Of a stretch of DNA of 64,000 nt, positions 32,964-43,860 are shown in pieces. This DNA is from Salvia splendens. Lineage: Eukaryota; Streptophyta; Magnoliopsida; Lamiales; Lamiaceae. The notes beneath the pieces were generated by a model. The model saw only the letters and a list, made by a program, of their open reading frames with translations. It was not told where the DNA came from and searched no databases. The DNA lies in assembly GCF_004379255.2 (NCBI RefSeq), contig NC_056033.1:8040172-8104171 (forward strand), written 5' to 3'. A program made the position numbers and the translations under genes. Every line of letters begins with the position of its first letter. Position 1 is the first letter of the stretch.

Positions 32964-33052
32964 CTACCCCCCCCGAAAAGCGAAGTGAATTACTTCGGCG
33001 AAGCGAGTCACTTCGGCATTCTGGATAAAAGGTACGGGGTAAGTTGATGTTT

Positions 33053-33715
33053 GTCTTTGGTCTGATGAAATAAACATCTTTGACCGGACTCGTCTTTGGT
33101 CTGATGAAATAAACATCTTTGACCGGACTCGTCTTTGGTCTGATGAAATAAACATCTTTGACCGGACTCGTCTTTGGTCTAATGAAATAAGCATCTTTGA
33201 CCGGACTCGTCTTTGGTCGGATGAAATAAACATCTTTGACCGGACTCGTCTTTGGTCTGATGAAATAAACATCTTTGACCGGACTCGTCTTTGGTCTGAT
33301 GAAATAAACATCTTTGACCGGACTCGTCTTTGGTCTGATGAAATAAACATCTTTGACCGGACTCGTCTTTGGTCGGATGAAATAAACATCTTTGACCGGA
33401 CTCGTCTTTGGTCGGATGAAACAAACATCTTTGACCGGACTTGTCTTTGGTCTGATGAAATAAACATCTTTGACCGGACTCGTCTTTGGTCTGATGAAAT
33501 AAACATCTTTGACCGGACTCGTCTTTGGTCGGATGAAATAAACATCTTTGACCGGACTCGTCTTTGGTCGGATGAAATAAACATCTTTGACCGGACTCGT
33601 CTTTGGTCTGATGAAATAAACATCTTTGACCGGACTCGTCTTTGGTCTGATGAAATAAACATCTTTGACCGGACTCGTCTTTGGTCGGATGAAATAAACA
33701 TCTTTGACCGGACTA
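33053..33715 (-). repeat. Array of 17 copies of a 39-bp unit
   Basis: Head-to-tail units of GTCTTTGGTCTGATGAAATA... with only a few single-base variants, total 663 bp. In the element's sense direction every unit reads MFISSDQRRVRSK, so the array is one open frame (part of 33701-32964), but a 39-bp unit stays open by arithmetic alone. The full-length relative at 18571-29206 has about four such units at the same relative place. Confidence 0.9.
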
Positions 33716-34003
33716 AGCCTGTGTCCTAATTTGGCGAGTTTTATCGCTTGGATCGGACTTTCCCTTGTCCTAATTCGGCGAGTTTTATCGCGTGGATCGG
33801 ACTTTCCCTTGTCCTAATTCAGGCAAGTTTTATCGCGTGAATCGGACTTTTGTTGCAGTTCGTTTCAGACGAAGTGCTTGATTCTTAAGCTGAATTGCGG
33901 TCTTGTATCCTCTTTAGAAGCTTGGACTTCACAATCGTTGGCTTATTGCAGTTCGTTTTAGACGAACTGCTTGTTTAAGCTGAATTGTGGTCTTGTATCC
34001 TCT

Positions 34004-34474
34004 TTAGAAGCTTTGACTCACAATCGTTGGCTTATTGCAGTTCGTTTCAGACGAACTGACATCTCTTCGGTACGGAGGAGATGGAGTTCTCCTGTGGTTC
34101 CGGTACCGAGGAGGAACAGGAACATGTCGGGGTTGAGGATTCTTCTTTCCGGAAGACACGGCACTACTGCGGTAGTGACTTTCATGTCTGGAGGAGGAAG
34201 GAGAATCCACCCTTTTCGTCTTCGGCTCTTGGCTCTTTTGCAGGAAGGCTAAGAACTCATCCTGCTTCTCAGCCAAGAACAGCTTGACAGCCTCATTCAA
34301 ATCAGGCTGCTGGGAAGACTCGGTGTGTGGACCTTTTGAGCGGCTTGTTCCTTCTCCGTGAGAACTGGAAGTAGATTTTTCACGAGGCTGCTTTCCAGGC
34401 CTATGGGCTGCTGGATTAGCTTCCTCATGGTTATCACGGACGGAGGCACGGGTGTTATGTGATCTGGTATGCAT
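34004..34474 (-). pseudogene. Gag N-terminal fragment of the nonautonomous Tat element
   Basis: ATG at 34474, about 70 bp after the LTR and primer-binding site. The product is basic and Ser/Pro-rich (MHTRSHNTRASVRDNHEEAN start) with one short helix-like segment (LNEAVKLFLAEKQDEFLAFL). The frame ends near the internal deletion junction about 34050. It is the start of a Tat gag, not a complete protein. The corresponding part of the larger element is missing, so this shows what was lost there. Confidence 0.6.
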
Positions 34475-34547
34475 TTTCTTGGTAGAAGAGGATCAAAAAC
34501 TCGCTTTATCACAAATTTGGTTCTCTGTTTCCCACAGACGGCGCCAG

Positions 34548-35226
34548 TGATGAATCCGCGAGTTTCTGATGTTAGTGAATGCAGGAAAATACAGATCACG
34601 ACACAAAGAATTTACGTGGTTCGATTTACTGAAGTAAATCTACGTCCACGGGAAGAAAAGAGGGCAGAGTTGTATTGCTTGATCTGTTTTCTACAGCTTA
34701 CAAATACAAACTTGCTATTTGATATTTTATCTCTAGAGAGCGAGAGAGAGAGTCCCCCCAATCTATCTGATCTAAGTTCTATTTATACATTGAACTAAGA
34801 TCGTGGCTTGCATCACCACTAATGATGGTTGTGGATGTCGTGGAGGTCATGCGATCCTGCATGGGCCCACTATCCTGCATGAGTTAATGACTGCTTGACA
34901 CCACTAGATAGATCGTGGGTGTAGTGGAGATCGTGGAGGTTCTGACATGAGTTGACTATCTCCCAGTTCGGTCAAATACTGAGACCGAACTGCTGAACTA
35001 TTGCCGAGCAGCTTTTGCCGGTCTGAGAGTAGAGCTTGATTGGTCGGCTTTTACCGAGCTGTAGGCTGGGGCCGAACTCTTTGGTAATGCCGAACTGATT
35101 GGTTGGCTTTTACCGAGCTGTAGGCTGGGGCCGAACTCTTTGGTAATGCCGATCTGATACTCTTCCTTGGGCTTTGGGCTGATGGGCCGTCACTGCTGTT
35201 GGGCTTGTTTAGTCCGTACTCCATCA
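34548..35226 (-). repeat. 5' LTR of the nonautonomous Tat element
   Basis: 679 bp, with one additional 59-bp unit (CCGAACTGATTGGTTGGC...). Flanked outside by ATATC. Confidence 0.88.
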
Positions 35227-35231
35227 ATATC

Positions 35232-35924
35232 CTTTTCCAGATGGAATGATACTATATCTAATCCATTAATAATTAATTTAACTAATCAAATCTAATGATA
35301 TGAAAAAGAGAGGTCGGTAGGTCACTAAAGATTTGTTATCATTTTCTCAGATTGGGAGTCTGGGTTGGTCCACGACTAAATTTTTTTAGTGAAAATTAGT
35401 GAATTATCCATTTGTAAATTGAATTAAGTACAAGTGATAGATAATAAGTGAACTATGAATTTATTATATCTGATACTTTTACAAAATATTATGATTTCAG
35501 TTTACCTAATTTAATTTAAGCACCCAAATTAATCCTTAAATTTCTTTTGTTTTGTTGAAAGCAAACTAAATTGGAACAAAAATAGGTCAAATTGGGTGCT
35601 TATAAAAATGCGTAGTAATTCAACACATAACAAAAAAAAATATAAATAAATAATAATATGCTAAAAAATTAACGAAAATAGTACTATCTATATCCACAGA
35701 AAATATAGTAGGAGTACTAGTTTTATCATTTTGGACCGTCCACTAAAACTAATTTTAAAAATGAAAACTTTTAAATCAATATTATCCCTACACATCATTG
35801 TAAATATGAACCATATAAACTACTAATACTACTTCCACCACATTTTTCCTCCATCTCCCTCATTACTTGTTACATTAAAACTCGTGACATTTATAACTTT
35901 ATATATTTTTTGAGGACGGAGATA
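35232..35924. other. Intergenic DNA, possibly an old MITE at its right end
   Basis: AT-rich. Sequence from about 35695 (GAGTACTAGTTTTATCATTTTGGACCG) to GAGGACGGAGATA at 35923 looks like a decayed Stowaway-type element. No gene is seen. Confidence 0.35.
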
Positions 35925-36956
35925 TTCCATCCGTCCGTGATTAAGTGTCCCATATTTGACCGGCGCGGGTTTTAAGAAATTGTTTGACTTTATGTAGTAA
36001 GTGGGTAGAAAAGTTAGTGGAATGTGGGACCTACTTTTATATATTGGTTTTATAATAAAATGTGAGTGGAATGAATTAGTGGAATGTGAGACCTACTTTT
36101 ATGTATTGGTTTATAAGAGCATTCACAATGGGGGGCGATCACCAAGGTCGATTGATCCCCCCCCCCCCCGTCTCTGGCCGGTCACCATTGCGGGGGGAGG
36201 GCCGATTCTCCCTCCCCCTTGCCTCCGCCTCCGCCCCCGCGCCGATCAATGGCCTTAGCCGATTGCCCCATCGGCTACGCATCGGCCCTGCATGGGCCTC
36301 CATTGCAGAGGCTCGGGCCGATAGCGGAGCCGATTTTCCTTTTTTTTAAGTATTTTTTTTATCCTATTATAAATACCTCAATCTACTCTCCTTCATTTCA
36401 CACCCACATCCTTCTCTATTTCACATTTTTTTGTCACTAGAAATGTCTTTTAATTTCGCCCCCATTTCGGATTCTGGTTCCGATTCCGACGTCGGCGAGA
36501 GCAACCCAATCAACACATTTTTTTTGTCACTAGAATGAATTTATTATGTAATTTTATTTATATTATTTAGACATTTACGCTTTATTTAGTTTTTAAAATG
36601 AAATATGTTTTTTGTCGTATATTTTACGTTGTCTTTGATTATTCCATCAACAAAAATTAAAAGAGTGAAATAAAATAGTGATGATGTGGAAATGAGATAG
36701 GCTCTGGGATAGGCTCTCATTGCAGGGAGATAGGCTCTGAGATGAGCCTGCTGACATGGTAGGAAAAAAGGGGGACATGCTCTGAGATTGGCTCCAGAGA
36801 TAGGCTCTTATTGTGAATGCTCTAATAAAATGTGAGTGAAATGAGTTAGTGGAATGTAGGGTCCCACTTACCAAATATAGTAAAAGTGAAATGAGGCATT
36901 TATTGGCGGACGAACGGAAAAAGAAAAATGAGACATTTAATAGCTGACGGAAGGAG
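35925..36956. mobile_element. Stowaway-like MITE split by a Harbinger element
   Basis: The left end TTCCATCCGTCCGTGATTAAG and the inverse of the right end CTCCTTCCGTCAGCTATTAAA match, flanked by TA. Its interior is interrupted at 36117-36822. Confidence 0.65.
36117..36822. mobile_element. Nonautonomous Harbinger element nested in a Stowaway MITE
   Basis: Termini GAGCATTCACAATG and, inverted, GAGCATTCACAATA, with TAA on both sides (36114-36116, 36823-36825). A GC-rich left part and repeated GAGATAGGCTCT motifs near the right end are notable. Around 36442 an ATG begins MSFNFAPISDSGSDSDVGES, probably the start of a deleted element ORF. Confidence 0.75.
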
Positions 36957-37148
36957 TAGTACTTAACAAATTCATACATGTAATATCTAGCTATATAGTA
37001 TATATTATGTCAAATAATCCAACGGGTTAAAATTTGTTAGACATATCTACATTGATTCAAACACTACTAAATTAAATACTAATAACATTATAAATTTGTC
37101 AGTGTGTATGAATTTAGTAAGGAAAACGAAACCAAACAATTTCAAAAC

Positions 37149-38259
37149 ATATCCCCACCACGGCCGTGCCTGCCATGGATGAAAGTCCGGGGGACACCCT
37201 CGTCCGCCATCCACTCCTCACGCGGGGAACGATTCCCCTCCAAATCAACATCGTCCGAGAAGTAGGCAATTTCCGGCTCGGAGTTGCGCGGTGCCTCAAT
37301 CTTGTCTACACGTCTGTTTGTCGCCTTCAAACTGCTTTCTAATCGATCAAATCGGGCCAGGAGTATCTCGAAGCCGTTGGAAGGAAGAGTCGTCGCCCCT
37401 GCGACGTCTTGCGGCGGATCGCCGTCTGCGTGGGTCTCACGCTGCTGTTGTCGCGGCTGACCGTCGCTGCGACGATTGAATGTTGATGCACGGCGCGACG
37501 GGTCGCCGATCAGTAACTGTGCGTTGCCTCCGGTGAGGAGGCCCGCGGGTGGAATTAGGTTCTCCAAGCCGTCCATGGAGAGTACGCAATGAAAGACAAC
37601 AGTTGTTAAGGATCTCGATCCTCAACGTCGAAGTTCCAATACAATCAAGAAACACACGTCGGAATTGTCGAGCGCCCAAGAACCTTGGGTCGGCGATTCT
37701 TCCAACGAAGGGCGGCTGAGCGCGAGATCGTTCTCGTCGGCAGCCTTAGGAGAGGTTTCTTGTTTGATAAGCTATTGAGCCAAAGTTAATATTATTCATT
37801 CATGATCGTTTGCTAACACAATGGCTCTATTTATATCTAAACCCTAGGGTTGGTTCGACCTAATCCTAATACGTTCGGGAAAGAACCAACTAAGAAAACC
37901 CGAACGGGGCTTATAATTCGCCCGACTCAATTGTCACAAAAATAATAATAATATTCCAAAAATAGAAGAAACAATAAAGACATAAATAAAGAAAATAAAG
38001 AAGTCTACTCCTAATCGATCGCGGACACGCGCGCCTAATCCCCGAGCCTCTGCGGTGGTCTAATTCGGTTGGCCTCAACGACCTCGTCGTTGCTGCTGTG
38101 CTCGGGTTCAGCTGTCGGCGCGTGGGCGACTCGATAACAGCCTCTCGTTCCACTATGCTCTGTTCCTGCTCAGCCTCGTGCTCCCCCTGCTCCGAGGCGT
38201 CTATGCTCTGCTCCTGCTCAGCCGAACGCACATGCTGCTCCGAGGCGATGCTCGTATCA
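37149..38259 (-). repeat. Left terminal repeat: LTR plus leader plus first part of gag
   Basis: About 1.11 kb shared with 42746-43860. It contains a gag start (ATG at 37576) that runs only to 37149, where homology ends in AT-rich host-like DNA. A TATAAATAGAGCC site near 37830 is the likely LTR promoter. Confidence 0.85.
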
Positions 38260-40745
38260 ACTCCCCCCTCCTTAACAACATCCTTGTCCTCAAGGTTGAG
38301 GTTCGGAAAACGCCTGCGAATATCGTCCAAAGGTTCCCACGATGGAGAGTCTGTACCATCCGACCATCGCACAAGAACATGTTCCCGCGCCTTTCCCTCG
38401 TGCCACATAATCTGGCTGTCGACCAAGGCCACCGGGTAAACGACCGGCCGACCCCCAACAAAATCCGACGGCAAGGGAACGTGCGTCATCGACCCCTCAC
38501 CCGCCACAAATTCTCGCAGAAGGCTGACATGGAAGACGTCATGTATTCGGCTCCCCTCCGGCAGACGTAGTCGGTAAGCAACAGGGCCCACTCGTTGCAG
38601 CACCTCAAAAGGTCCGTAATATCGCCTCGCAAGCTTGGCCGAAAGTGGCTTGGCCACCGAAAACTGGCGATAAGGCTGTAATTTCAGCCACACCAAGTCT
38701 CCCTCCTCGAACTCCACGTGACGTCGGTGTTTATTTGCGGACTCCCGCATCCTTTGCTGGGCTCGCGCCAGATTATCGCGTAACTCGCGAAGCAACGACC
38801 CCCGTTGACGTATCAAATCTGCAACTTTTGGGGGGGTGGCAGCCGAAGGCGGGGCCGCGACCAGTAGAGGCGGATCGCGACCATAAAGAGCTCGGAAAGG
38901 TGACGTCCCAAGTGCGGCGTGGTGGAAACAATTAAGGGACAACTCCGCCCACGGTAACAAATTACACCATTTAGAGGGCCGATCTGCCGCAAATGCGCGC
39001 AGATATTGCTCCAAGCCTCGGTTCCGGACCTCTGTCTGCCCATCGGACTGCGGATGGTATGCTGTAGAAAAATGAAGTTTAGTGCCGCTCAGACGGAGCA
39101 TTTCTTCCCAAGTAGCATTTAAGAATACCGAATCCCGGTCCGAGACCAACGTCTTCGGAAACCCATGGTGTCGGACCACCGTGTTGATGAACAAATGCGC
39201 TACTCGTAATGCATCAAATTTGGTAGGCAATGGGGCAAAATGTGCATACTTGGAGAGACGGTCCACCACCACCACCATGATCACGGTGTATCCCCGAGAG
39301 GGAGGAAGGCCCGTAATGAAGTCCATGGACACATCCTCCCACACCTGCGACGGAATTGGAAGCGGCTGCAACAATCCAGCCGGTTTTTGTGTGGAGTACT
39401 TCGTCGATTGACACACTGCGCAAGATTCGACAAATTTCTTCACATCCTTACTCATGTTCGGCCAATAAAATCCTGCCGACAGTAGACGAAACGTACGCTC
39501 ATGCCCCGGGTGGCCCGCAAGCGGCGTGCAGTGGTGTTCCGTCAAGAGGACTCGTTTAAACCTGGAGTCGGGGCTGAGCAATATTCGGCGCTTGAAATAA
39601 ACAAGGCCGTCGATGAAGCCCAACTGCGGGGGAGCCGTACCTGCCGTGATCTGGTCCACAAGCGTGGGTAAGTCCGGCAGCCGCGACGTCTCTTCCCGCA
39701 GTGATTCCAGTAACTTGGGTATCGGATGAGCAGTGACGGCCAATAAGGTTGCGTCGGTGCCCGTTAACTGGTCCGCGGCCGGGATGTCGCCCCCGGCGGT
39801 GTCATTGCTGGCGTCTCGTCGGGACAGGGCGTCCGCGGCCTTGTTCGTGATTCCCTTCTTATATTCGATGCTGAACCGATAACCCATCAGCTTCCGCACA
39901 TATAGGTGCTGGTCCGGGGTCTGGACAATCTGTTGGAGGAGATCCTTCAAGCTCTTTTGGTCGCTTCGAATGATGAACTCCCGTCCGAGGAGGTACTGTC
40001 GCCATTTCTGTACTGCCTCCACTATGGCGTACAATTCCTTATGATAAGTCGAAGCGACACGTCGTCGAGGCCCCAATTTCTTACTAAAGTAGGCAATCGG
40101 GTGCCTATCCTGGATGAGGACCGCGCCGATGCCTATGTCCGATGCGTCCGTCTCAATGCAGAACTGTTTTTCAAAATCCGGGAGACTCAAGACTGGTGCC
40201 GTCGTCATAGCCTGTTTGAGGGCGGAGAATGCAGAATCCGCCGCTGGTGACCATGCAAATGCCTCCTTTTTAAGGAGATCCGTGAGGGGTGCCGCGATCA
40301 TAGCGTAATTCGCGACGAATCTCCGATAATAACCTGTCAGTCCCAAGAATCCCCGCAGCTGTTTCACCGTCTTCGGCGGCGGCCACGAAGTCATTGCTAC
40401 GATCTTAGTCGGGTCTGCCTTTAACACTCCGTCCGACACTAAGTGACCCAAGTACTCCACCGTCGTGCCGCAGAAAGAACATTTGGACAGCTTGACAAAA
40501 AACTGATGCTGCTGTAGTAATTTCAACACCTCCGTCAAGTGTGAACCATGTTCTTCGAGAGTTGGGCTATAAACAAGAATGTCGTCGAAGAAAACGATCA
40601 CACATTTCCGAAGTAACGGCTGGAAAATCCCGTTCATGGCCGCTTGAAAGGTAGATGGGGTATTGGTGAGGCCAAATGGCATAACAAGGAACTCAAAGTG
40701 GCCGTCGTGTGTGCGGAAGGCCGTCTTAAAAAACATCTGAGTCAT
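37911..40745 (-). pseudogene. Chromovirus pol, second half: RT, RNase H, integrase, chromodomain
   Basis: The frame opens at the break near 40730 with KTAFRTHDGHFEFLVMPFGL. Then RT catalytic FFDDILVYS, RNase H (IETDASDIGIGAVL), integrase HHCC (HHCTPLAGHPGHERT, CAVCQSTK), the integrase D, D, E core (DFITGLPPS, SDRDSVFLN, SDGQTEVRN), and a chromodomain (VLVRWSDGTDSPSWEPLDDI) ending in NLEDKDVV. The chromodomain defines the chromovirus clade and is thought to guide integration to chromatin. The frame enters the LTR at 38259 and stops at 37911. Confidence 0.9.
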
Positions 40746-43173
40746 GCATGCGGATCTGATGGTATCCCGTGCGCAAGTCTAACTTAGTGAAAAATTTGGC
40801 CTTCCCGAGTTCATCGAAAAGTTCATCTGCCGCCGGAATTGGGAAGTGGTCTGGGACCGTGGCCAAATTCAGTGCTCGGTAATCAATGCAAAACCTGAAT
40901 GTCCCATCCTTCTTCCTGATTAGGAGGACTGGGGAGGAGAAAGGGCTATGGCTCCTCTGAATTATACCTTGCTCTAGCATGTCGCGCACCTGGCGCTCGA
41001 TCTCGTTCTTCTGAAAGTACGGATAGCGATAAGGACGCACATTGACCGGCTTCGAGTCCGGACGTAGGTGTATACGATGGTCGAATTCCCTACGCGGCGG
41101 CATGCCTGTTGGCATCGAGAACAACTGGCGGAACTGCTCCAAAATGCGCCTAACCTCGGGTGGAGTGTCTGGCGGAAACTCCTCCTCCGCTGCTGCCGCG
41201 GTCGCCGCACCCTCTGTATCCACCTCAATAATTTCATAAAACTCGTGACTCGGGGAATGAGCTGTGAGCATTGCCAGTGACTGTAAGGAAATTAGGCGTG
41301 GGGATGGTTGGACGCCATGCAGTGTCACCCGGACCCCATTCTGACTGAACTCCAAGGTTTTCCCCACAAAATCGGCGGATACCTTGCCCAACGACTCCAG
41401 CCAATCCATACCCAAAACCACATCCGGTCCGTGGATCTCCATAATGTGTAGATCAATTAGGAAGTCCACCCCTTGCACTGACAGCTTCGTACGGCGTGCG
41501 ATGTGGGAGCAGATTATCGATGCGCCGTTGCCCACATACACACGGAACGGGCGAATAGGAGTGAGTGCTAACTGTAACTGCTTCGCCACTCGCGGGTGAA
41601 GGAAGTCATGTGTACTGCCCGTGTCTATAAGTATGCTCACCGTCGTTATCCCGATTGTACCCACTACATTGAAGGGACGAGATGTAGAGCCCCCTGCCAA
41701 GGACTGGAGGTGCGACAAATCCGCCGCTATAACCGTGTCACCCTCATCCTCGGCGTCCGATTCCCCTTGACCAGCGTCGGGCTCGTCCTCGCCCACATAA
41801 GAAAGCATCTTCTGTTTGCACACGTGGCCGGGTGTCCACTTTTCTGGGCAATGATAGCATAGGCCCTTTCGGGAACGCTCCGACTTCTCCGCGTTCGACA
41901 CCCGAATCGGTCTAAAGATTGGTTTTGCCGATTCCTTGGGGGACGGGTCCGCTTGCCCCCCTGCCGGGCCTTGATTGGCCGAGGAAAATCGGGAATCCCG
42001 GTTCTGCCACTTACCCCGACTCGACGACTGCAGGCGCGCCTCGTGTGATGCCCCCAGCCGCAATGCCAATGCCATAGCCTCAGCCAGTGACCCTGGCTGT
42101 TGCAACTCCACTTTTTCCTGAAGAGGCTCCTTCAGGCCAGTTATAAAAATCGGGATCAGCGCCTCCTCGGACAGACCTTGAACTCTGTTAAGGTAGCGTT
42201 CAAACGCATCGTGATATTCAGCCACCGATCCCGTCTGAACCAATTTGGATAACGGACCAATACTGTTGCGAAAACTCTGCGAATCAAACCTGTGGCGCAC
42301 GTCTTCCAAGAATTTCAGCCAAGTCACTACCGGATTGTTAGCTCGGTAATTAAAGATCCACTCGGCGGCCGGTGGTTGAAAAAGCATGACCACGTAGTGT
42401 AGGCGTTCAGAATCCGGCATCTGTAAGTGATCGAAATAATACTCAACGCGTGAAATCCAATTCGCTGCATCCGATCCGTCAAAGCGGGGCGCCTTCATGG
42501 AGAGATCCTTGGGTCTATCTGTCCTCGCCGTGGGGTGAGCCGTGCGGGGTGCATCCCACGCGGTAGGTTGGCGATATCCCCGAAAACCCCGATCGATATC
42601 ACCCCCGTAACGATCCCTTGGTCTGTCCCAACTTGTGCGCTGCCTGGTATCAGGCCGAACACGGGAGTCTATAGGATTGTAGTCGTTCGGCCCATAATTG
42701 TCGTCGCGCCTGAATCCAGCGCGCAACGCGCCCCGGCGGTTACGGATATCCCCACCACGGCCGTGCCTGCCATGGATGAAAGTCCGGGGGACACCCTCGT
42801 CCGCCATCCACTCCTCACGCGGGGAACGATTCCCCTCCAAATCAACATCGTCCGAGAAGTAGGCAATTTCCGGCTCGGAGTTGCGCGGTGCCTCAATCTT
42901 GTCTACACGTCTGTTTGTCGCCTTCAAACTGCTTTCCAATCGATCAAATCGGGCCAGGAGTATCTCGAAGCCGTTGGAAGGAAGAGTCGTCGCCCCTGCG
43001 ACGTCTTGCGGCGGATCGCCGTCTGCGTGGGTCTCACGCTGCTGTTGTCGCGGCTGACCGTCGCTGCGACGATTGAATGTTGATGCACGGCGCGACGGGT
43101 CGCCGATCAGTAACTGTGCGTTGCCTCCGGTGAGGAGGCCCGCGGGTGGAATTAGGTTCTCCGAGCCGTCCAT
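40726..43173 (-). pseudogene. Chromovirus gag, protease and first part of RT
   Basis: ATG at 43173 (MDGSENLIPPAGLLTGG). Gag capsid includes AANWISRVEYYFDHLQM; a zinc-knuckle-like CYHCPEKWTPGHVCKQ lies about residue 437; protease ILIDTGSTHDFLHP about 517; and RT begins with FRFCIDYRALN. The frame ends soon after KLDLRTGYHQIRMHDSDVF at a run of six A (plus strand, 40728-40733), beyond which RT continues in the other frame. Apart from this single break the polyprotein appears whole. Confidence 0.9.
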
Positions 43174-43860
43174 GGAGAGTACGCAATGAAAGACAACAGT
43201 TGTTAAGGATCTCGATCCTCAACGTCGAAGTTCCAATACAATCAAGAAACACACGTCGGAATTGTCGAGCGCCCAAGAACCTTGGGTCGGCGATTCTTCC
43301 AACGAAGGGCGGCTGAGCGCGAGATCGTTCTCGTCGGCAGCCTTAGGAGAGGTTTCTTGTTTGATAAGCTATTGAGCCAAAGTTAATATTATTCATTCAT
43401 GATCGTTTGCTAACACAATGGCTCTATTTATATCTAAACCCTAGGGTTGGTTCGACCTAATCCTAATACGTTCGGGAAAGAACCAACTAAGAAAACCCGA
43501 ACGGGGCTTATAATTCGCCCGACTCAATTGTCACAAAAATAATAATAATATTCCAAAAATAGAAGAAACAATAAAGACGTAAATAAAGAAAATAAAGAAG
43601 TCTACTCCTAATCGATCGCGGACACGCGCGCCTAATCCCCGAGCCTCTGCGGTGGTCTAATTCGGTTTCTTGGCCTCAACGACCTCGTCGTTGCTGCTGT
43701 GCTCGGGTTCAGCTGTCGGCGCGTGGGCGACTCGATAACAGCCTCTCGTTCCACTATGCTCTGTTCCTGCTCAGCCTCGTGCCCCCCCTGCTCCGAGGCG
43801 TCTATGCTCTGCTCCTGCTCAGCCGAACGCACCTGCTGCTCCGAGGCGATGCTCGTATCA
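42746..43860 (-). repeat. Right terminal repeat: 5' LTR plus leader plus start of gag
   Basis: About 1.115 kb, carrying a 4-bp insertion relative to the left copy near 43667. The true LTR end must lie between the TATA region (about 43430) and the gag ATG at 43173, but no standard primer-binding site is obvious there. Confidence 0.8.

Larger units (their letters stand above)
32344..35226 (-). mobile_element. Nonautonomous (deleted) Tat-family retrotransposon
   Basis: LTRs at 32344-32963 and 34548-35226 are the inverted form of the LTR family at 18571 and 28501. The target duplication ATATC is perfect (32339-32343, 35227-35231). Next to the right LTR, on the minus strand, is TGGCGCCGTCTGTGGGAA, the primer-binding site; next to the left LTR is the GGGGGGGG purine tract. 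Inside there is only a gag N-terminal fragment and the downstream tandem-repeat region; pro, pol and the antisense gene are absent. LTR lengths differ by 59 bp because of one extra internal repeat unit. Confidence 0.9.
37149..43860 (-). mobile_element. Ty3/gypsy chromovirus with oversized terminal repeats
   Basis: On the minus strand a complete gag-pro-RT-RH-IN-chromodomain set lies between two direct repeats, 42746-43860 and 37149-38259. The 3' LTR start (TGATACGAGC at 38259) is preceded by the purine tract AAGGAGGGGGGAGT, as expected. The shared repeat does not stop at a normal LTR end: it runs on through the leader and about 430 bp of gag. The copies differ by about five substitutions and one 4-bp indel. 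No certain target duplication is seen; TATTA occurs after 43860 and at 37003-37007. Confidence 0.85.

Noticed and set aside
32964..33701. 245-aa frame of 13-residue repeats
   Set aside because: It is the 39-bp tandem array read through; all three frames stay open in such an array and no start or promoter context supports a protein.
37003..37007. TATTA as the left target duplication of the chromovirus, matching TATTA after 43860
   Set aside because: The match lies 140 bp outside the end of homology and in AT-rich DNA where a 5-bp match is likely by chance, so I did not use it to set the element boundary.
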